DNA of 64,000 nucleotides from Candidatus Eisenbacteria bacterium. GTDB lineage: Bacteria; Eisenbacteria; RBG-16-71-46. Shown piece after piece: positions 26,267 through 35,183 of the stretch. Made by a program: the position numbers and the translations under genes. Each line of letters begins with the position of its first letter. Position 1 is the first letter of the stretch. The stretch covers positions 248,001 to 312,000 of the forward strand of contig JADLBL010000001.1 of NCBI GenBank assembly GCA_020847735.1. Direction: 5' to 3'. The notes below the pieces were generated by a model that was not told the origin of the DNA, ran no database searches, and saw nothing but the letters and a program-made list of their open reading frames with translations.

Positions 26267-28735
26267 ATGCGAAAGCTTGCGACTCCGCTTCTCGCGCTGC
26301 TCCTGACGCTTGTGACCAGCCCGGTGCTCGCGGCGATCCCGCAGACGATCGTCGTGGACGGCGTCAACGACTTCGACCCGTCCAACCTGCTCGGGGACGA
26401 CACGAACGACACCCAGCCCGGTTGCGCACCCGTCGCCCTGCCGATGGATCTCGGGAAGATCTTCGTCACCAACGACGCGAACTTCCTCTACATCGGCATC
26501 GAGTTCTCGCGCAGTTGCTACTGCGACATGAACCTCGGCATCGCCCTCGACGTGGGCACGGCCGGCGGCGGCACCACCGATCCGTTCGGCCGCAAGATCG
26601 GCTGGACGAACGTGCCGTTCAAGCCCGACTTCGTCATTTACGACGTCACCCCGACGAGCTGCAACAGCTTCAACTACGAGGTCCTTTACAAGGACACGCT
26701 CGCGACCTGGCAGAACCGTTCGACCTCGATCAATCCGGCCTGGGGCTCCGGAGCCAACGGGTTGGGCATCGTGGACAGCGTCACGTTCAAGGAGCTGAAG
26801 ATCCCGCTTTCGGTCCTCGGCGTCGGGAGCGGGACGAACATGAACCTCGAGTTCTGGGTCACGCAGGAGGGCTCCACCAAGGGACCGCTCGACGCCTTCT
26901 GCAGCGACGACGTGCAGATGTCGCGCGGCAGCCAGACCACCTACGACACGACCGCGGTCGTCCAGATGACGTGCATGACGCCCTACACGGTCCAGAACGC
27001 CGTGGATAACGCGCCGCCCACCGTGCAGTCGGCGCAGGCCGTCAACTTCACCGTCCTGGCCAACCGCCAGTTCAGCCTGCTCACGAACAAGATCGACGTG
27101 CAGTTCAACGAGCCGGTCGAACTCGCGAGCGCGCAGACGCCGGGCAACTACGCGATCGGCGGGCCGCTGTCCCGAACGGTGGTGAGCGCGGTGCGCGACG
27201 GCGCGTCCTCGAGCCTCGTGCACCTGACGCTGAACTCGGCGATCAACGCGAACGCGACCGCCTACACGGTCACCGTCACGGGGGTGGACGACGCCGCCAG
27301 CAACACGATCGTCGCGAACGGCACCACCAACGTCGCCGGCTTCTTCCTCCAGAACGTCACCTTCAACGCCGACCTCGCCCTGCCGCTGTGCGCGGGAACC
27401 TTCGCCGCCTCCGACACGTTCGCCGTCGAGGGCAGCGTCGCGCCGCTGAGCTTCGCGCTCTGCGACAACGGCCTGATGTACGACGCCAACCTGGACTCGG
27501 TCTACACCGTCACGGTGCCGTTCTGCCTGGCGCGCGACCCCGGCACCAGCAAGGGCTCGGCTTCGCTCGAGTGGAAGCTGACGGCGAAGTGCAACACGTA
27601 CGAGAGCTTCCCGGGCAATCGCGTCTACGACCTGAGCAGCGACAACGGCGCGGGCGTCACGCTCAACGTCGCCTGGAGCAACGAGGACCCGGCGAGTTAC
27701 ACGGCCCATCCGGTGGACGTCGTCTTCCGCGTGGACGCCTCGCTCTTCAATCCGACGGGCAGCGACGTCATCACGCTCGTCGGCGGTGCGCTGCCGCTGA
27801 CGTTCAATCAACCGGGCGTGCCGATGCTCGACGGCGGCGTCGCTCCGGATGCGACCGCCGGAGACAAGATCTACACGGCGCGTGTTTCGTTCCCGGCCTG
27901 CACGCCCAAGAACTTCGGCTGGAAGGTGGACTTCAACGGCGTCTACGAGTGCGCGGGGCAGGGCGATCGCGGGGTCTACCTCGACGACGCGCTGTACAGC
28001 GCCTCCACGCCGCTGATCCTGCCGGCGCGCGGCATCGACCGCTGCGACGTCACCGACAAGCCGGTCACCGTGCTCTTCCGCGTGAACATGGATCCGTTCG
28101 ACCCGGTGCCCGCGGACCCCGAGACGCTGGCGGTCATGGGCGATCGCGCGCCGCTGTCGTTCGACCACCGCGAGGCGGCGTCGGTGCTGCGCAACGACGG
28201 CGTCTTCCCCGACGCCGCGGCGGGGGACGCGTTCTTCGGCCGGGCGATCACCTTCCCGGATTCCACCCCGTTCCGTGTCGAGTACAAGTACTGGCTCGAC
28301 GGCACGTTCGAGTGCGAGGCCATGGGCAATCGAGTTCTGACGCTGGACGACGTCAACTACTCGACCGGCAACCCGCAGGTCAACCTCGGCACGAAGTGGA
28401 ACTACTGCACCGACGCCACGGACGTTCCCGTCACGCCCGTCGGCCGTGCCGGCGAGTTGTTCGCCTCGCTCCGTCCGGTGATGCCGAACCCGGTGGTGCG
28501 CGGCGCCCGCTTCTCGTTCGAGCTCTTCCGGGCGGGCCGGGTGGCCCTGCGGATCTACGACGTCTCGGGCCGCCGGGTCGCCAGTGTCGTGGACCGGGAC
28601 CTCGCCCCGGGGCAGCACACGATCGCCTGGGACGGCCGGGGCGACGACGGTGTCCGCCTTCGCAGCGGCGTGTACCTGTACGAGTTGTCGCTCGACGGAC
28701 AGCGCGCCGCACGTCGGATGGTGCTCGCGCGCTGA
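26267..28735 (+). CDS. Large exported multi-module beta protein, probable glucan-binding, with FlgD-like C terminus
   Basis: An 822-residue exported protein (signal peptide about 1-23). The N-terminal part (about 25-245) is DOMON/CBM9-like (NDANFLYIGIEFSRS). A Big_5-type Ig domain follows (about 250-365). Then come three repeated beta modules (about 365-480, 485-595 and 600-715), the last two starting VVFRVD or VLFRVN and all with paired cysteines and charged, Asp-rich loops; they recall starch-binding modules but I cannot name the family. Residues 735-822 form a FlgD-like domain ending RRMVLAR. The ATG at 26267 has GGAGAG eight bases upstream. It is divergent from the glucan operon and probably co-regulated with it. 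Confidence 0.78.
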   Translation: MRKLATPLLALLLTLVTSPVLAAIPQTIVVDGVNDFDPSNLLGDDTNDTQPGCAPVALPMDLGKIFVTNDANFLYIGIEFSRSCYCDMNLGIALDVGTAGGGTTDPFGRKIGWTNVPFKPDFVIYDVTPTSCNSFNYEVLYKDTLATWQNRSTSINPAWGSGANGLGIVDSVTFKELKIPLSVLGVGSGTNMNLEFWVTQEGSTKGPLDAFCSDDVQMSRGSQTTYDTTAVVQMTCMTPYTVQNAVDNAPPTVQSAQAVNFTVLANRQFSLLTNKIDVQFNEPVELASAQTPGNYAIGGPLSRTVVSAVRDGASSSLVHLTLNSAINANATAYTVTVTGVDDAASNTIVANGTTNVAGFFLQNVTFNADLALPLCAGTFAASDTFAVEGSVAPLSFALCDNGLMYDANLDSVYTVTVPFCLARDPGTSKGSASLEWKLTAKCNTYESFPGNRVYDLSSDNGAGVTLNVAWSNEDPASYTAHPVDVVFRVDASLFNPTGSDVITLVGGALPLTFNQPGVPMLDGGVAPDATAGDKIYTARVSFPACTPKNFGWKVDFNGVYECAGQGDRGVYLDDALYSASTPLILPARGIDRCDVTDKPVTVLFRVNMDPFDPVPADPETLAVMGDRAPLSFDHREAASVLRNDGVFPDAAAGDAFFGRAITFPDSTPFRVEYKYWLDGTFECEAMGNRVLTLDDVNYSTGNPQVNLGTKWNYCTDATDVPVTPVGRAGELFASLRPVMPNPVVRGARFSFELFRAGRVALRIYDVSGRRVASVVDRDLAPGQHTIAWDGRGDDGVRLRSGVYLYELSLDGQRAARRMVLAR

Positions 28736-28750
28736 TCCCCGGCAGCCCGG

Positions 28751-28799
28751 ACCAGACGGACATGGCGTCCACCCACGGTGGACGCCGTGTTCGTTTGGT
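28751..28799 (+). terminator. Long perfect stem-loop after the binding-protein gene
   Basis: Arms 28751-28773 and 28777-28799 pair over all 23 positions (three G-U wobbles) around a CAC loop. The final bases are T-rich (TTTGGT). It starts 15 bases after the stop codon, so it is a strong terminator. The inner 10 pairs are perfect GC-rich Watson-Crick pairs. Confidence 0.75.
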
Positions 28800-28925
28800 C
28801 CGGTTAAACGGCCGGCCGGGCTGGCCGGGCGATCGGGCGATTTCACCCGGCCCTCCGCGCGGGGCGAGACCGCGGCAGTGCTCCCGCCCATCCCACAATC
28901 CTCCGTGCATGCGACCGAGAGGGGA

Positions 28926-28934
28926 TGCTAGGCT
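28926..28934 (+). promoter_or_regulatory. Extended -10 element
   Basis: TGCTAGGCT, about 80 bases before the ATG at 29014. No clear -35 box is visible. Confidence 0.4.
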
Positions 28935-29013
28935 TGTTGCAGACGTTTCGACGGCCCCGACCCCCGGCGGCCGCGCGCTTCACGCACCATGCTCGACAGG
29001 AGGCACGTTCCAC

Positions 29014-29721
29014 ATGAAGAAGATGGTTACGACGATGATCGCGCTGGCGCTGCTCGGCGCCGGCGTCGCGCTCGCCGCCGGGCCCGGACCGTTCTACGGC
29101 CGCGGCGGCTATTACGACGCCGCGTGGAGCGCGGACAGCGGCAACCTGCTGACGCTGTCGGCGGGCGTGTGGACCGGCGCGGCGACCTCGCCGATGGCCG
29201 CCGGCTACTACGAAGGCAAGATCGCGGTCGCGGACTGGTCGGAGAGCTACCCGAACAGCAACCAGCCCGTGTTCATCAGCGGCCCCGGCGACATCGTGCA
29301 CTGGACGCTGGACACGAACGTGTACTCCGATGGCTGGTCGCCCTCGACGAACATCGCCTACAACGACCACATGGTCGCGCCGGGCACGACGTTCGAAGTC
29401 ATCGGTTCGGCGCCCGAGACCGGGGCCTGGAGCACCGGTGTCGCGGCCACGCTGGTCGGCGACATCTGGGGCGTCGAGATTCCGATCGCGGCGGCCGGCA
29501 GCTACGAGGTGAAGTTCCGCAAGACCGGCGACTGGTCCATCAACGCCGGCGCGGACGGCTACGGCACGAACAGCGGCAACCTCGCCTACACCACGCTCGT
29601 GCCCAACGAGCCGGTGCTGTTCCAGTTCAACCAGGTGACGGGCCGGGTGCGCGCGGTCGTCGGCGGTGTCACGCCGACGCATTCGGGCACCTGGGGCCGG
29701 CTCAAGTCGCTGTACCGCTAG
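29014..29721 (+). CDS. Small exported beta protein resembling a pullulanase X25-type module
   Basis: A 235-residue exported protein. Signal peptide about 1-22 (MKKMVTTMIALALLGAG). The C-terminal half (about 125-215) resembles the X25/CBM module found in bacterial pullulanases and starch proteins: FEVIGSAPETGAW, YEVKFRKTGDW, then INAGADGYGTNSGN and a VLFQFNQVTGRV strand. The N-terminal half looks related in pattern (AAWSADSG, YYEGKIAVADWSES). There is no enzyme motif. It ends GRLKSLYR. The start ATG has AGGAGG ten bases upstream. It lies between a secreted glucan-binding gene and the sugar importer, so a glucan-binding role is likely but inferred. Confidence 0.75.
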   Translation: MKKMVTTMIALALLGAGVALAAGPGPFYGRGGYYDAAWSADSGNLLTLSAGVWTGAATSPMAAGYYEGKIAVADWSESYPNSNQPVFISGPGDIVHWTLDTNVYSDGWSPSTNIAYNDHMVAPGTTFEVIGSAPETGAWSTGVAATLVGDIWGVEIPIAAAGSYEVKFRKTGDWSINAGADGYGTNSGNLAYTTLVPNEPVLFQFNQVTGRVRAVVGGVTPTHSGTWGRLKSLYR

Positions 29722-29741
29722 TCGCGGAATCGAAGCACCGG

Positions 29742-29770
29742 GCGGGCGGCTCCCCAGCGGGGCCGCCCGC
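29742..29770. terminator. Hairpin between convergent X25-like gene and malG
   Basis: A 12-pair GC stem (GCGGGCGG plus CCCC on one side, GGGG plus CCGCCCGC on the other) with a two-base bulge and an AGC loop, between convergent stops. Confidence 0.6.
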
Positions 29771-29799
29771 TTCGCATGCGCGCGTGACGCGTTCCGCGG

Positions 29800-30642
29800 T
29801 CAGCCCTTCACGCCCCCGAGACTGAGGCCACCGACGATCCAGCGGTTCAGCGCGACGAACAGGACCATCACCGGAATGCAGATGAGCAGGCTCCCGGCGG
29901 CGTAGTTCGCCCATTCCGTCTGGAACTGCCCGGCCAGGCTCTCGAGCCCGAGCGGCAGCGTGTAGAGCTGCTGCTGCGAGATCACGATGCGGGCGACGAG
30001 GAACTCCGACCACGCCGCCATGAACGAGAACAGCGCCGTGATGGCCAGCGCCGGGGACGCGAGCGGCAGGGTGACGCGGGTGAACGCCTGCAGCGGCGTG
30101 CAGCCGTCGATCATCGCCGCCTGCTCCAGCTCGACCGGAATCGTGTCGTAGTAGCCGCGCATGGTCCAGACGCAGAAGGGGAGCGCGGTCGCCGTGTAGG
30201 CGACGATCAGGCCCGCGAACGTGTCGAGCAGGTGCAGCGCCTTGAGCAGCACGTACAGCGGCAGCATGAGCATCGTGGCGGGAAACATCTGCGTCATCAG
30301 GAACAGGTACAGGCCCTGCTGGCGGCCGGGAAAGCGGAAGCGCGAGAACGCGTAGGCCGCGGTCGAGGCGAGGGTGACCCCGAGCAGCGTGACCGCCATC
30401 GAGACGACGAACGAGTTGCGCAGCCACAGCAGGAACGGCCTTTCGAACAGCATCGTGCGGTACGCCCGCAGCGTCGCGCCGTCGGGAACGAGCGCCAGCG
30501 AGGTCGAGTAGAGCTGGTCGGACGGACGCAGGGAGATCGTCACGATCTGCAGGATCGGAAACACCGTTCCGAGCGTGAAGAAAACGAGGAACGCGTGCAC
30601 GAGCACGCGGCCCGGCGTCCAGCGCGTCCGCCGCCCGCTCAC
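29800..30642 (-). CDS. malG: Maltose/maltodextrin-type ABC permease, MalG-like
   Basis: A 280-residue inner-membrane permease of the carbohydrate uptake-1 family with six predicted helices. The ATPase-contact EAA loop is seen as EQAAMIDGCTPLQAFTRVTLP. The GTG start at 30642 overlaps the stop of the MalF-like gene (GTGA). With MalF and MalE homologues it forms an importer; no ATPase (MalK) is in the window, so a shared multi-sugar ATPase elsewhere is assumed. Sugar specificity is inferred from the glucan genes around it. Confidence 0.88.
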   Translation of the reverse strand: MSGRRTRWTPGRVLVHAFLVFFTLGTVFPILQIVTISLRPSDQLYSTSLALVPDGATLRAYRTMLFERPFLLWLRNSFVVSMAVTLLGVTLASTAAYAFSRFRFPGRQQGLYLFLMTQMFPATMLMLPLYVLLKALHLLDTFAGLIVAYTATALPFCVWTMRGYYDTIPVELEQAAMIDGCTPLQAFTRVTLPLASPALAITALFSFMAAWSEFLVARIVISQQQLYTLPLGLESLAGQFQTEWANYAAGSLLICIPVMVLFVALNRWIVGGLSLGGVKG

Positions 30643-31520
30643 GCCGGCCGCTCCGGCGGCGACGTGCGCCGCATGACGTAGACGACGAACGCGAGGAGCA
30701 CCAGAAAGACGATCACCGAGAACGCGGCGGCGTAGGAGTAGCGCGAGTAGGTGAACGCCACCTTGTAGATGTAGGTCACCAGGATGTGCGTCGAATCCGC
30801 CGGCTGGCCGCCGTTCGAGACCAGCCAGATGACCAGCGTGCTGTTGAACGTCCAGATCGTGCCCAGCAGGATCGCCGGCACGAGGACCGGCATGAGCGAG
30901 GGCAGCGTGATGAGCCGGAACTTCTCCCAGCCGTTGGCGCCGTCCAGATCGGCCGCCTCGTACATCTCGCCGGGAATGGACGTCAGCCCGCCCAGCGCGA
31001 CGACCATCATGAACGGGAAGCCGAGCCAGACGTTGGTGAGGATCGGCGCCACGAACGCCCAGAACGGATCCGAGAGCCACGGGATCGCGGGCAGGTGCAG
31101 CCACTGCCGGAGCATCAGGTTGATGGCGCCGTACTCGTAGTTGAACATCCCGCGCCAGGTGAGCGCCGAGATGTATTGCGGCATCGCCCACGGCAGGATG
31201 AGCAGCGTGCGGAACAGTCCCCGGCCGACCACGGGGCCGTTGAGCAGCATGGCGAGCAGGATTCCCAGGCCGACGTGCAGCGAGACGTTGACCACCGTCC
31301 AGATCACCGACTTGGCGAACAGCGCGTAGAACACCGGCTCCGAGAGGATCAGCCGGAACTGTTCCAGCCCGACGAACTCCGGATTCCGGAAGTGGTAGAG
31401 GCTCATGTTCCGGAACGCGAGCCAGAAGCTGTAGCCGAGCGGGAAGAGCACCACCGCCAGCATCACGAGCACGGCCGGCAGCAGCAGCGCGTAGGGAAAC
31501 GTGCGGCCGGCGCGGAGCAT
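30639..31520 (-). CDS. malF: Maltose/maltodextrin-type ABC permease, MalF-like
   Basis: A 293-residue inner-membrane permease with six predicted helices and the EAA loop YEAADLDGANGWEKFRLITLP. It lacks the extra periplasmic P2 loop of E. coli MalF, so it is nearer to the shorter LacF/MalF-type permeases. It starts seven bases after the binding-protein gene and overlaps malG by four bases. Partner of the MalG-like and MalE-like proteins. Confidence 0.88.
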   Translation of the reverse strand: MLRAGRTFPYALLLPAVLVMLAVVLFPLGYSFWLAFRNMSLYHFRNPEFVGLEQFRLILSEPVFYALFAKSVIWTVVNVSLHVGLGILLAMLLNGPVVGRGLFRTLLILPWAMPQYISALTWRGMFNYEYGAINLMLRQWLHLPAIPWLSDPFWAFVAPILTNVWLGFPFMMVVALGGLTSIPGEMYEAADLDGANGWEKFRLITLPSLMPVLVPAILLGTIWTFNSTLVIWLVSNGGQPADSTHILVTYIYKVAFTYSRYSYAAAFSVIVFLVLLAFVVYVMRRTSPPERPA

Positions 31521-31527
31521 GACCGGG

Positions 31528-32748
31528 CTACTTCTTCATGCCGGCGATCTGCTGCACGGCGTCCGCCTGCATCTTCTTCGCGGCGGCCGCGGGGCTCGTG
31601 GACCCGTTCATGACCGCCTGCAGCCCCGGGCGCATGACGTCCCACAGCACGCGCATCTCCGGCACGACCGGCATGCGCCTTCCCAGCTCGAAACCACGGC
31701 GGGACGCCTGCAGGATCGGGTCGGACTGGATGCGAGGATCGTCGTAGGCGGCCTTGTTGCTGGGAAGCACGCCGAGCGTGTCGGCGGCGAGCAGCTCCGC
31801 TTCCGGGGAGGTGCAGTACGTGACGAATTCGATGACGGCGGGAAGCTGCGACTTCGGGCAGTTGACGTTGATCGAGAATCCCTTGCTCGCGATCATCGGC
31901 GTCGCGCGGCCACCGCCAGGCAGCGTCCACAACGGCGCGATGCCGAGGTCGATGCCGGCCTTCCGGTAGTCGGCCCACGACCACGGCCCGTTGACGATCA
32001 TCGCCGCCTTGCCTTCCTGGAAGAGCGTATGCGCGTTCTGGTAGTTGGACTCGCGCGGCATGATGCCCTCGGAGTTCTTGAGGTCGGCGAGGTAGGCGAG
32101 CGCCCGCCGCATCGCCGGCGTGTCGAGCGTCGGCTGCTGCCGCGCGTCCATCACCCAGCCGCCGAAGCCGGCGAGGAACGGCACCAGCCAGTACGGCTCG
32201 GTCGTCTCCATCACGAAGCCGTAGCGCCCGTCGCGTGTCTGCTGTTTCGCCAGGGCGAGGAACTCGTCGTGGGTGGCCGGCGGGGTGCCGACGTACTTGC
32301 GGTTGTAGACGAGCATGAGGTGGTTGCCCACCTGGTCCGGCGCCTGCCAGATGTGACCGTCCAGGGTGTCGAGCGCCATCGGCACGAAGCGGTCGAAGAA
32401 GCCCGCGGGCAGGGTCTCGTCGAGCGGCAGCAGCAGCTCGAGCAGCGACAGCGGTCCGACCTGGTCCGAGGGGCCGAAGATGAGCTGCGGCCCGCCTCCG
32501 CCGGCCGCGGCCGTCTGGAACTGCTGGCGCAGGTTCTCGGTGTCGTACGGCACGACCTGGAACGACGAACCGGGATGAACGGCCTGGTAGGCGGCGACGT
32601 TGCGCTCGAAACGGCCGCGCTCCTGCGGGTCCATCTGGCACCAGACGACGATCGGGCCGTCGCCTTTTCTTGCCGGCGCGCAGCCGGCGGACAGCGTGAG
32701 CAGGGCGGCGCAGAGCGCCGCGAGAGCCGGTCCATGCGAGCGGAACAT
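31528..32748 (-). CDS. malE: Sugar-binding lipoprotein of the ABC importer, MalE-like
   Basis: A 406-residue solute-binding protein of the maltose/oligosaccharide cluster. It has a signal peptide with lipobox LSAGC (Cys at about 21), so it is lipid-anchored, unlike the free MalE of E. coli. Family features include VVWCQMDPQE at the start, LVYNRKYVGTPPATHDEFLALAKQ, and the GKAAMIVNGPWSWADYRKAG segment typical of maltodextrin-binding proteins. I chose the ATG at 32748 because CGGAGG sits six bases upstream; an ATG two codons earlier overlaps that site. First gene of the importer operon. Confidence 0.88.
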   Translation of the reverse strand: MFRSHGPALAALCAALLTLSAGCAPARKGDGPIVVWCQMDPQERGRFERNVAAYQAVHPGSSFQVVPYDTENLRQQFQTAAAGGGGPQLIFGPSDQVGPLSLLELLLPLDETLPAGFFDRFVPMALDTLDGHIWQAPDQVGNHLMLVYNRKYVGTPPATHDEFLALAKQQTRDGRYGFVMETTEPYWLVPFLAGFGGWVMDARQQPTLDTPAMRRALAYLADLKNSEGIMPRESNYQNAHTLFQEGKAAMIVNGPWSWADYRKAGIDLGIAPLWTLPGGGRATPMIASKGFSINVNCPKSQLPAVIEFVTYCTSPEAELLAADTLGVLPSNKAAYDDPRIQSDPILQASRRGFELGRRMPVVPEMRVLWDVMRPGLQAVMNGSTSPAAAAKKMQADAVQQIAGMKK

Positions 32749-33073
32749 GACCATCCTCCGGCCGCCGCCCGTCGCGAGCGAGGCCCGTGCGCGCGCGCCC
32801 CAGCCCTTCCGGCGCGCCGAATCGGTCGAACCCGGTGGTCGTCTCGTCGGAGGAGCCGGGCCCCGCCGACGGTTCGAGTGAGAAGCGCGCGGCGAAAGTC
32901 GCACGAAGCCGAGGCGGGGCGCAAGGATGTCCGGGCCCGGACGGTTCGGTCGCCCTGCTTGCCGCGCTCGTCGTCCGACGACCGTTCGCGACGATGCGGA
33001 GGGTGCGCCGCGGGCCGCCCTTCGCTAGGGTGCTCGCGATTCGAAGCCGTCACTCCAACCGGGGATGCCCACC
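32749..33073. other. Intergenic region between malE and the M13 peptidase
   Basis: A 325-base divergent region, very GC-rich, with no gene that I can support. The only TA step is in GCTAGGGT (TAGGGT at 33026-33031), a -10-like element for the plus-strand peptidase. I see no recognisable promoter or operator for the importer genes. Confidence 0.5.
33026..33031 (+). promoter_or_regulatory. -10-like element for the M13 peptidase
   Basis: TAGGGT in the context GCTAGGGT, giving a leader of about 36 bases. No -35 box is apparent. Confidence 0.35.
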
Positions 33074-35119
33074 ATGAAGCGTGCCTTCCTGCTGATCCTT
33101 GCGGCGCTGACGCTCACTTCCGCGGGACCGGCGGAGAAGCCCGCCGCGCCCGTCACCGCGGCCAACTACCTCGACCAGTTCATCGATCCGACGGTGGACC
33201 CGCGCCAGGACTTCTTCGACTACTCGGTCGGCAGATGGCTGAAGGCCAATCCCATCCCGCCGGCTGAACGGTCGTGGGGCATCGCCAAGGTCGTGCAGGA
33301 GGAGACCTACGAGCGCCTTCTCGGCATCACCGCCGCCGCCGCGGCGAACCGGAACGCGGCGCGCGGCAGCAACGCGCAGAAGATCGGTGACTTCTGGCAG
33401 GCGGGCCTGGACACGGCCGCGATCGAGCGGCAGGGCTACACCCCGATCGCCTCCGAGTTCGATCGCATCGCCGCGGTGACGGACCTCTCCGGTCTGCTCG
33501 CCGCCGCGTCGCACCTTCAGTACATCGGCGTCAACTGCCTGTTCTCGCCGGCGATCTTCCAGGACGAGAAGAACAGCGACCGCACCGTCCTGCACCTGTA
33601 CCAGGGCGGCCTCGGACTTCCGAACCGCGACTACTACTCGGACACCGACGACCGCTCGAAGTCGCTCCGCAGCGAGTACGTCGTGCACGTGAGCCGGATG
33701 TTCGGCCTGCTGGGCGAGGATTCCGCCGCCGCGCGCGCCGACGCGGGCGTCGTCATGGCGATCGAGACCGAGTTGGCCGCCGCCTCACGCAAGCTCGAGC
33801 AGCTGCGCGACCCGCAGGCCAACTACAACCGCATGTCACTCGCCGAAGTGGGCGGACTCGCGCCGTCCGTGCCGTGGCGCGACTATCTCGCGCTCCAGAA
33901 CATTCGCGGCGTGGACACCGTCGTGGTCGGTCAGCCCGAGTTCTACCGCCAGATCGAGAAGTCGCTCGGCACGCACTCCATCGCCGAGTGGAAGACCTAC
34001 CTGCGATGGCACCTCGCCACGACCTTCGCCGCGGACGCCGGCGGCGCCTTCGACGCCGAGAATTTCCGCTTCTTCGGCACGATCCTCAACGGTACGCCGG
34101 TCCAGCGGCCACGCTGGAAGCGCGTCCTCGACGCGACCGAGGGCTACCTCGGCGACGCGCTCGGGCAGCTCTACGTGGAGAAGTACTTCTCGCCACGCAC
34201 CAAGCAGCGCTACGTGAAGCTCACGGACGACATCTTCGCCGCGTTTCGCGACCGGATCGCGAAGCTCGACTGGATGAGCCAGGCGACGAAGGACCGCGCG
34301 CTGCGCAAGCTCAACTCCGTCACGCGCAAGATCGGCTACCCCGAAAAGTGGCGCGACTACTCCACGTTCGAGGTCTCCCGCGATTCGTACCTGGGCAACG
34401 TCGTGCGCGGCAACGTCTGGGAGAGCGAGTACCTGATCGCCAAGCTGCACAGGCCGGTGGACCGCACCGAGTGGGACATGACGCCGCAGACCTACAACGC
34501 GTACTACAACCCCTCGAACAACGAGATCGTGCTGCCGGCGGCGATCTTCATCCTTCCGGGGATCGCCGATTCGCTCGTGGACGACGCGATCGTGTACGCG
34601 TACGCGGGGGGCACGACGATCGGCCACGAGATCACCCACGGCTTCGACGACGAGGGCCGGCAGTTCGACGAGCACGGCAATCTCGAGAACTGGTGGACAC
34701 CGCGCGACGAGGAGGAGTTCAAGCGTCGCGCGCAGGGGATCGTCCGGCAGTTCGACGCCTACATCGCGACCGGCGACCTGCACGTCAACGGCGCGGCGAC
34801 CGCGGGCGAGAACATCGCCGACCTGGGAGGCATCGTTCTCGGCTGGGAGGCCTTCCAGAAGACGGAGGAGTATCGCAAGGGCGCGAAGCTCGGAGGCCTG
34901 ACCCCCGCGCAACGCTACTTCGTCGGCTGGTCCCTGGGCTGGATGAACCAGCTTCGGCCCGAGAACATCGCGATGCGCGTCAAGACGGACGTGCACGCGC
35001 CGAGCTTCCTGCGCGTGATCGGTCCCGTCAGCAACCTGCCGCAGTTCTACCAGGCCTTCGGTGTCCGCCCCGGCGACAGGATGTACCGCGCTCCCGCCGA
35101 CCGCGTGAAGATCTGGTGA
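33074..35119 (+). CDS. M13-family zinc metallopeptidase (neprilysin/PepO type), exported
   Basis: A 681-residue exported endopeptidase (signal peptide about 1-18). The zinc site is complete: HEITH in the GHEITHGFDDEG motif near residue 515, and the third ligand Glu in GENIADLGG about 60 residues later. NAYYNPSNNEIVLPA, which shapes the substrate cleft, is also present. Length matches the family (about 680). An ATG nine bases earlier (33065) is in frame; I prefer 33074 because GGGG lies nine bases before it. Likely degrades peptides in the periplasm. It is not in an operon. Confidence 0.93.
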   Translation: MKRAFLLILAALTLTSAGPAEKPAAPVTAANYLDQFIDPTVDPRQDFFDYSVGRWLKANPIPPAERSWGIAKVVQEETYERLLGITAAAAANRNAARGSNAQKIGDFWQAGLDTAAIERQGYTPIASEFDRIAAVTDLSGLLAAASHLQYIGVNCLFSPAIFQDEKNSDRTVLHLYQGGLGLPNRDYYSDTDDRSKSLRSEYVVHVSRMFGLLGEDSAAARADAGVVMAIETELAAASRKLEQLRDPQANYNRMSLAEVGGLAPSVPWRDYLALQNIRGVDTVVVGQPEFYRQIEKSLGTHSIAEWKTYLRWHLATTFAADAGGAFDAENFRFFGTILNGTPVQRPRWKRVLDATEGYLGDALGQLYVEKYFSPRTKQRYVKLTDDIFAAFRDRIAKLDWMSQATKDRALRKLNSVTRKIGYPEKWRDYSTFEVSRDSYLGNVVRGNVWESEYLIAKLHRPVDRTEWDMTPQTYNAYYNPSNNEIVLPAAIFILPGIADSLVDDAIVYAYAGGTTIGHEITHGFDDEGRQFDEHGNLENWWTPRDEEEFKRRAQGIVRQFDAYIATGDLHVNGAATAGENIADLGGIVLGWEAFQKTEEYRKGAKLGGLTPAQRYFVGWSLGWMNQLRPENIAMRVKTDVHAPSFLRVIGPVSNLPQFYQAFGVRPGDRMYRAPADRVKIW

Positions 35120-35130
35120 CGCCGCGCGGC

Positions 35131-35171
35131 GCGTTCCCCGGCAGGGCCGACCCGCCCGTGACGGGGAACGC
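35131..35171. terminator. Stem-loop between convergent peptidase and TPR genes
   Basis: GCGTTCCCCG (35131-35140) pairs perfectly with CGGGGAACGC (35162-35171) around a 21-base loop. It begins 11 bases after one stop and ends 12 bases before the other. Confidence 0.45.
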
Positions 35172-35183
35172 GACGCCCGCGCT

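Noticed and set aside
25960-28891. A 950-codon minus-strand frame (26039-28891) opposite the large binding protein
   Set aside because: His/Arg/Val-rich antisense shadow. The plus strand has a signal peptide, repeated modules and a ribosome binding site.
29800-32748. A MalK-type ATPase gene for the importer
   Set aside because: No protein in the window has Walker A, LSGGQ and Walker B motifs of an ABC ATPase.
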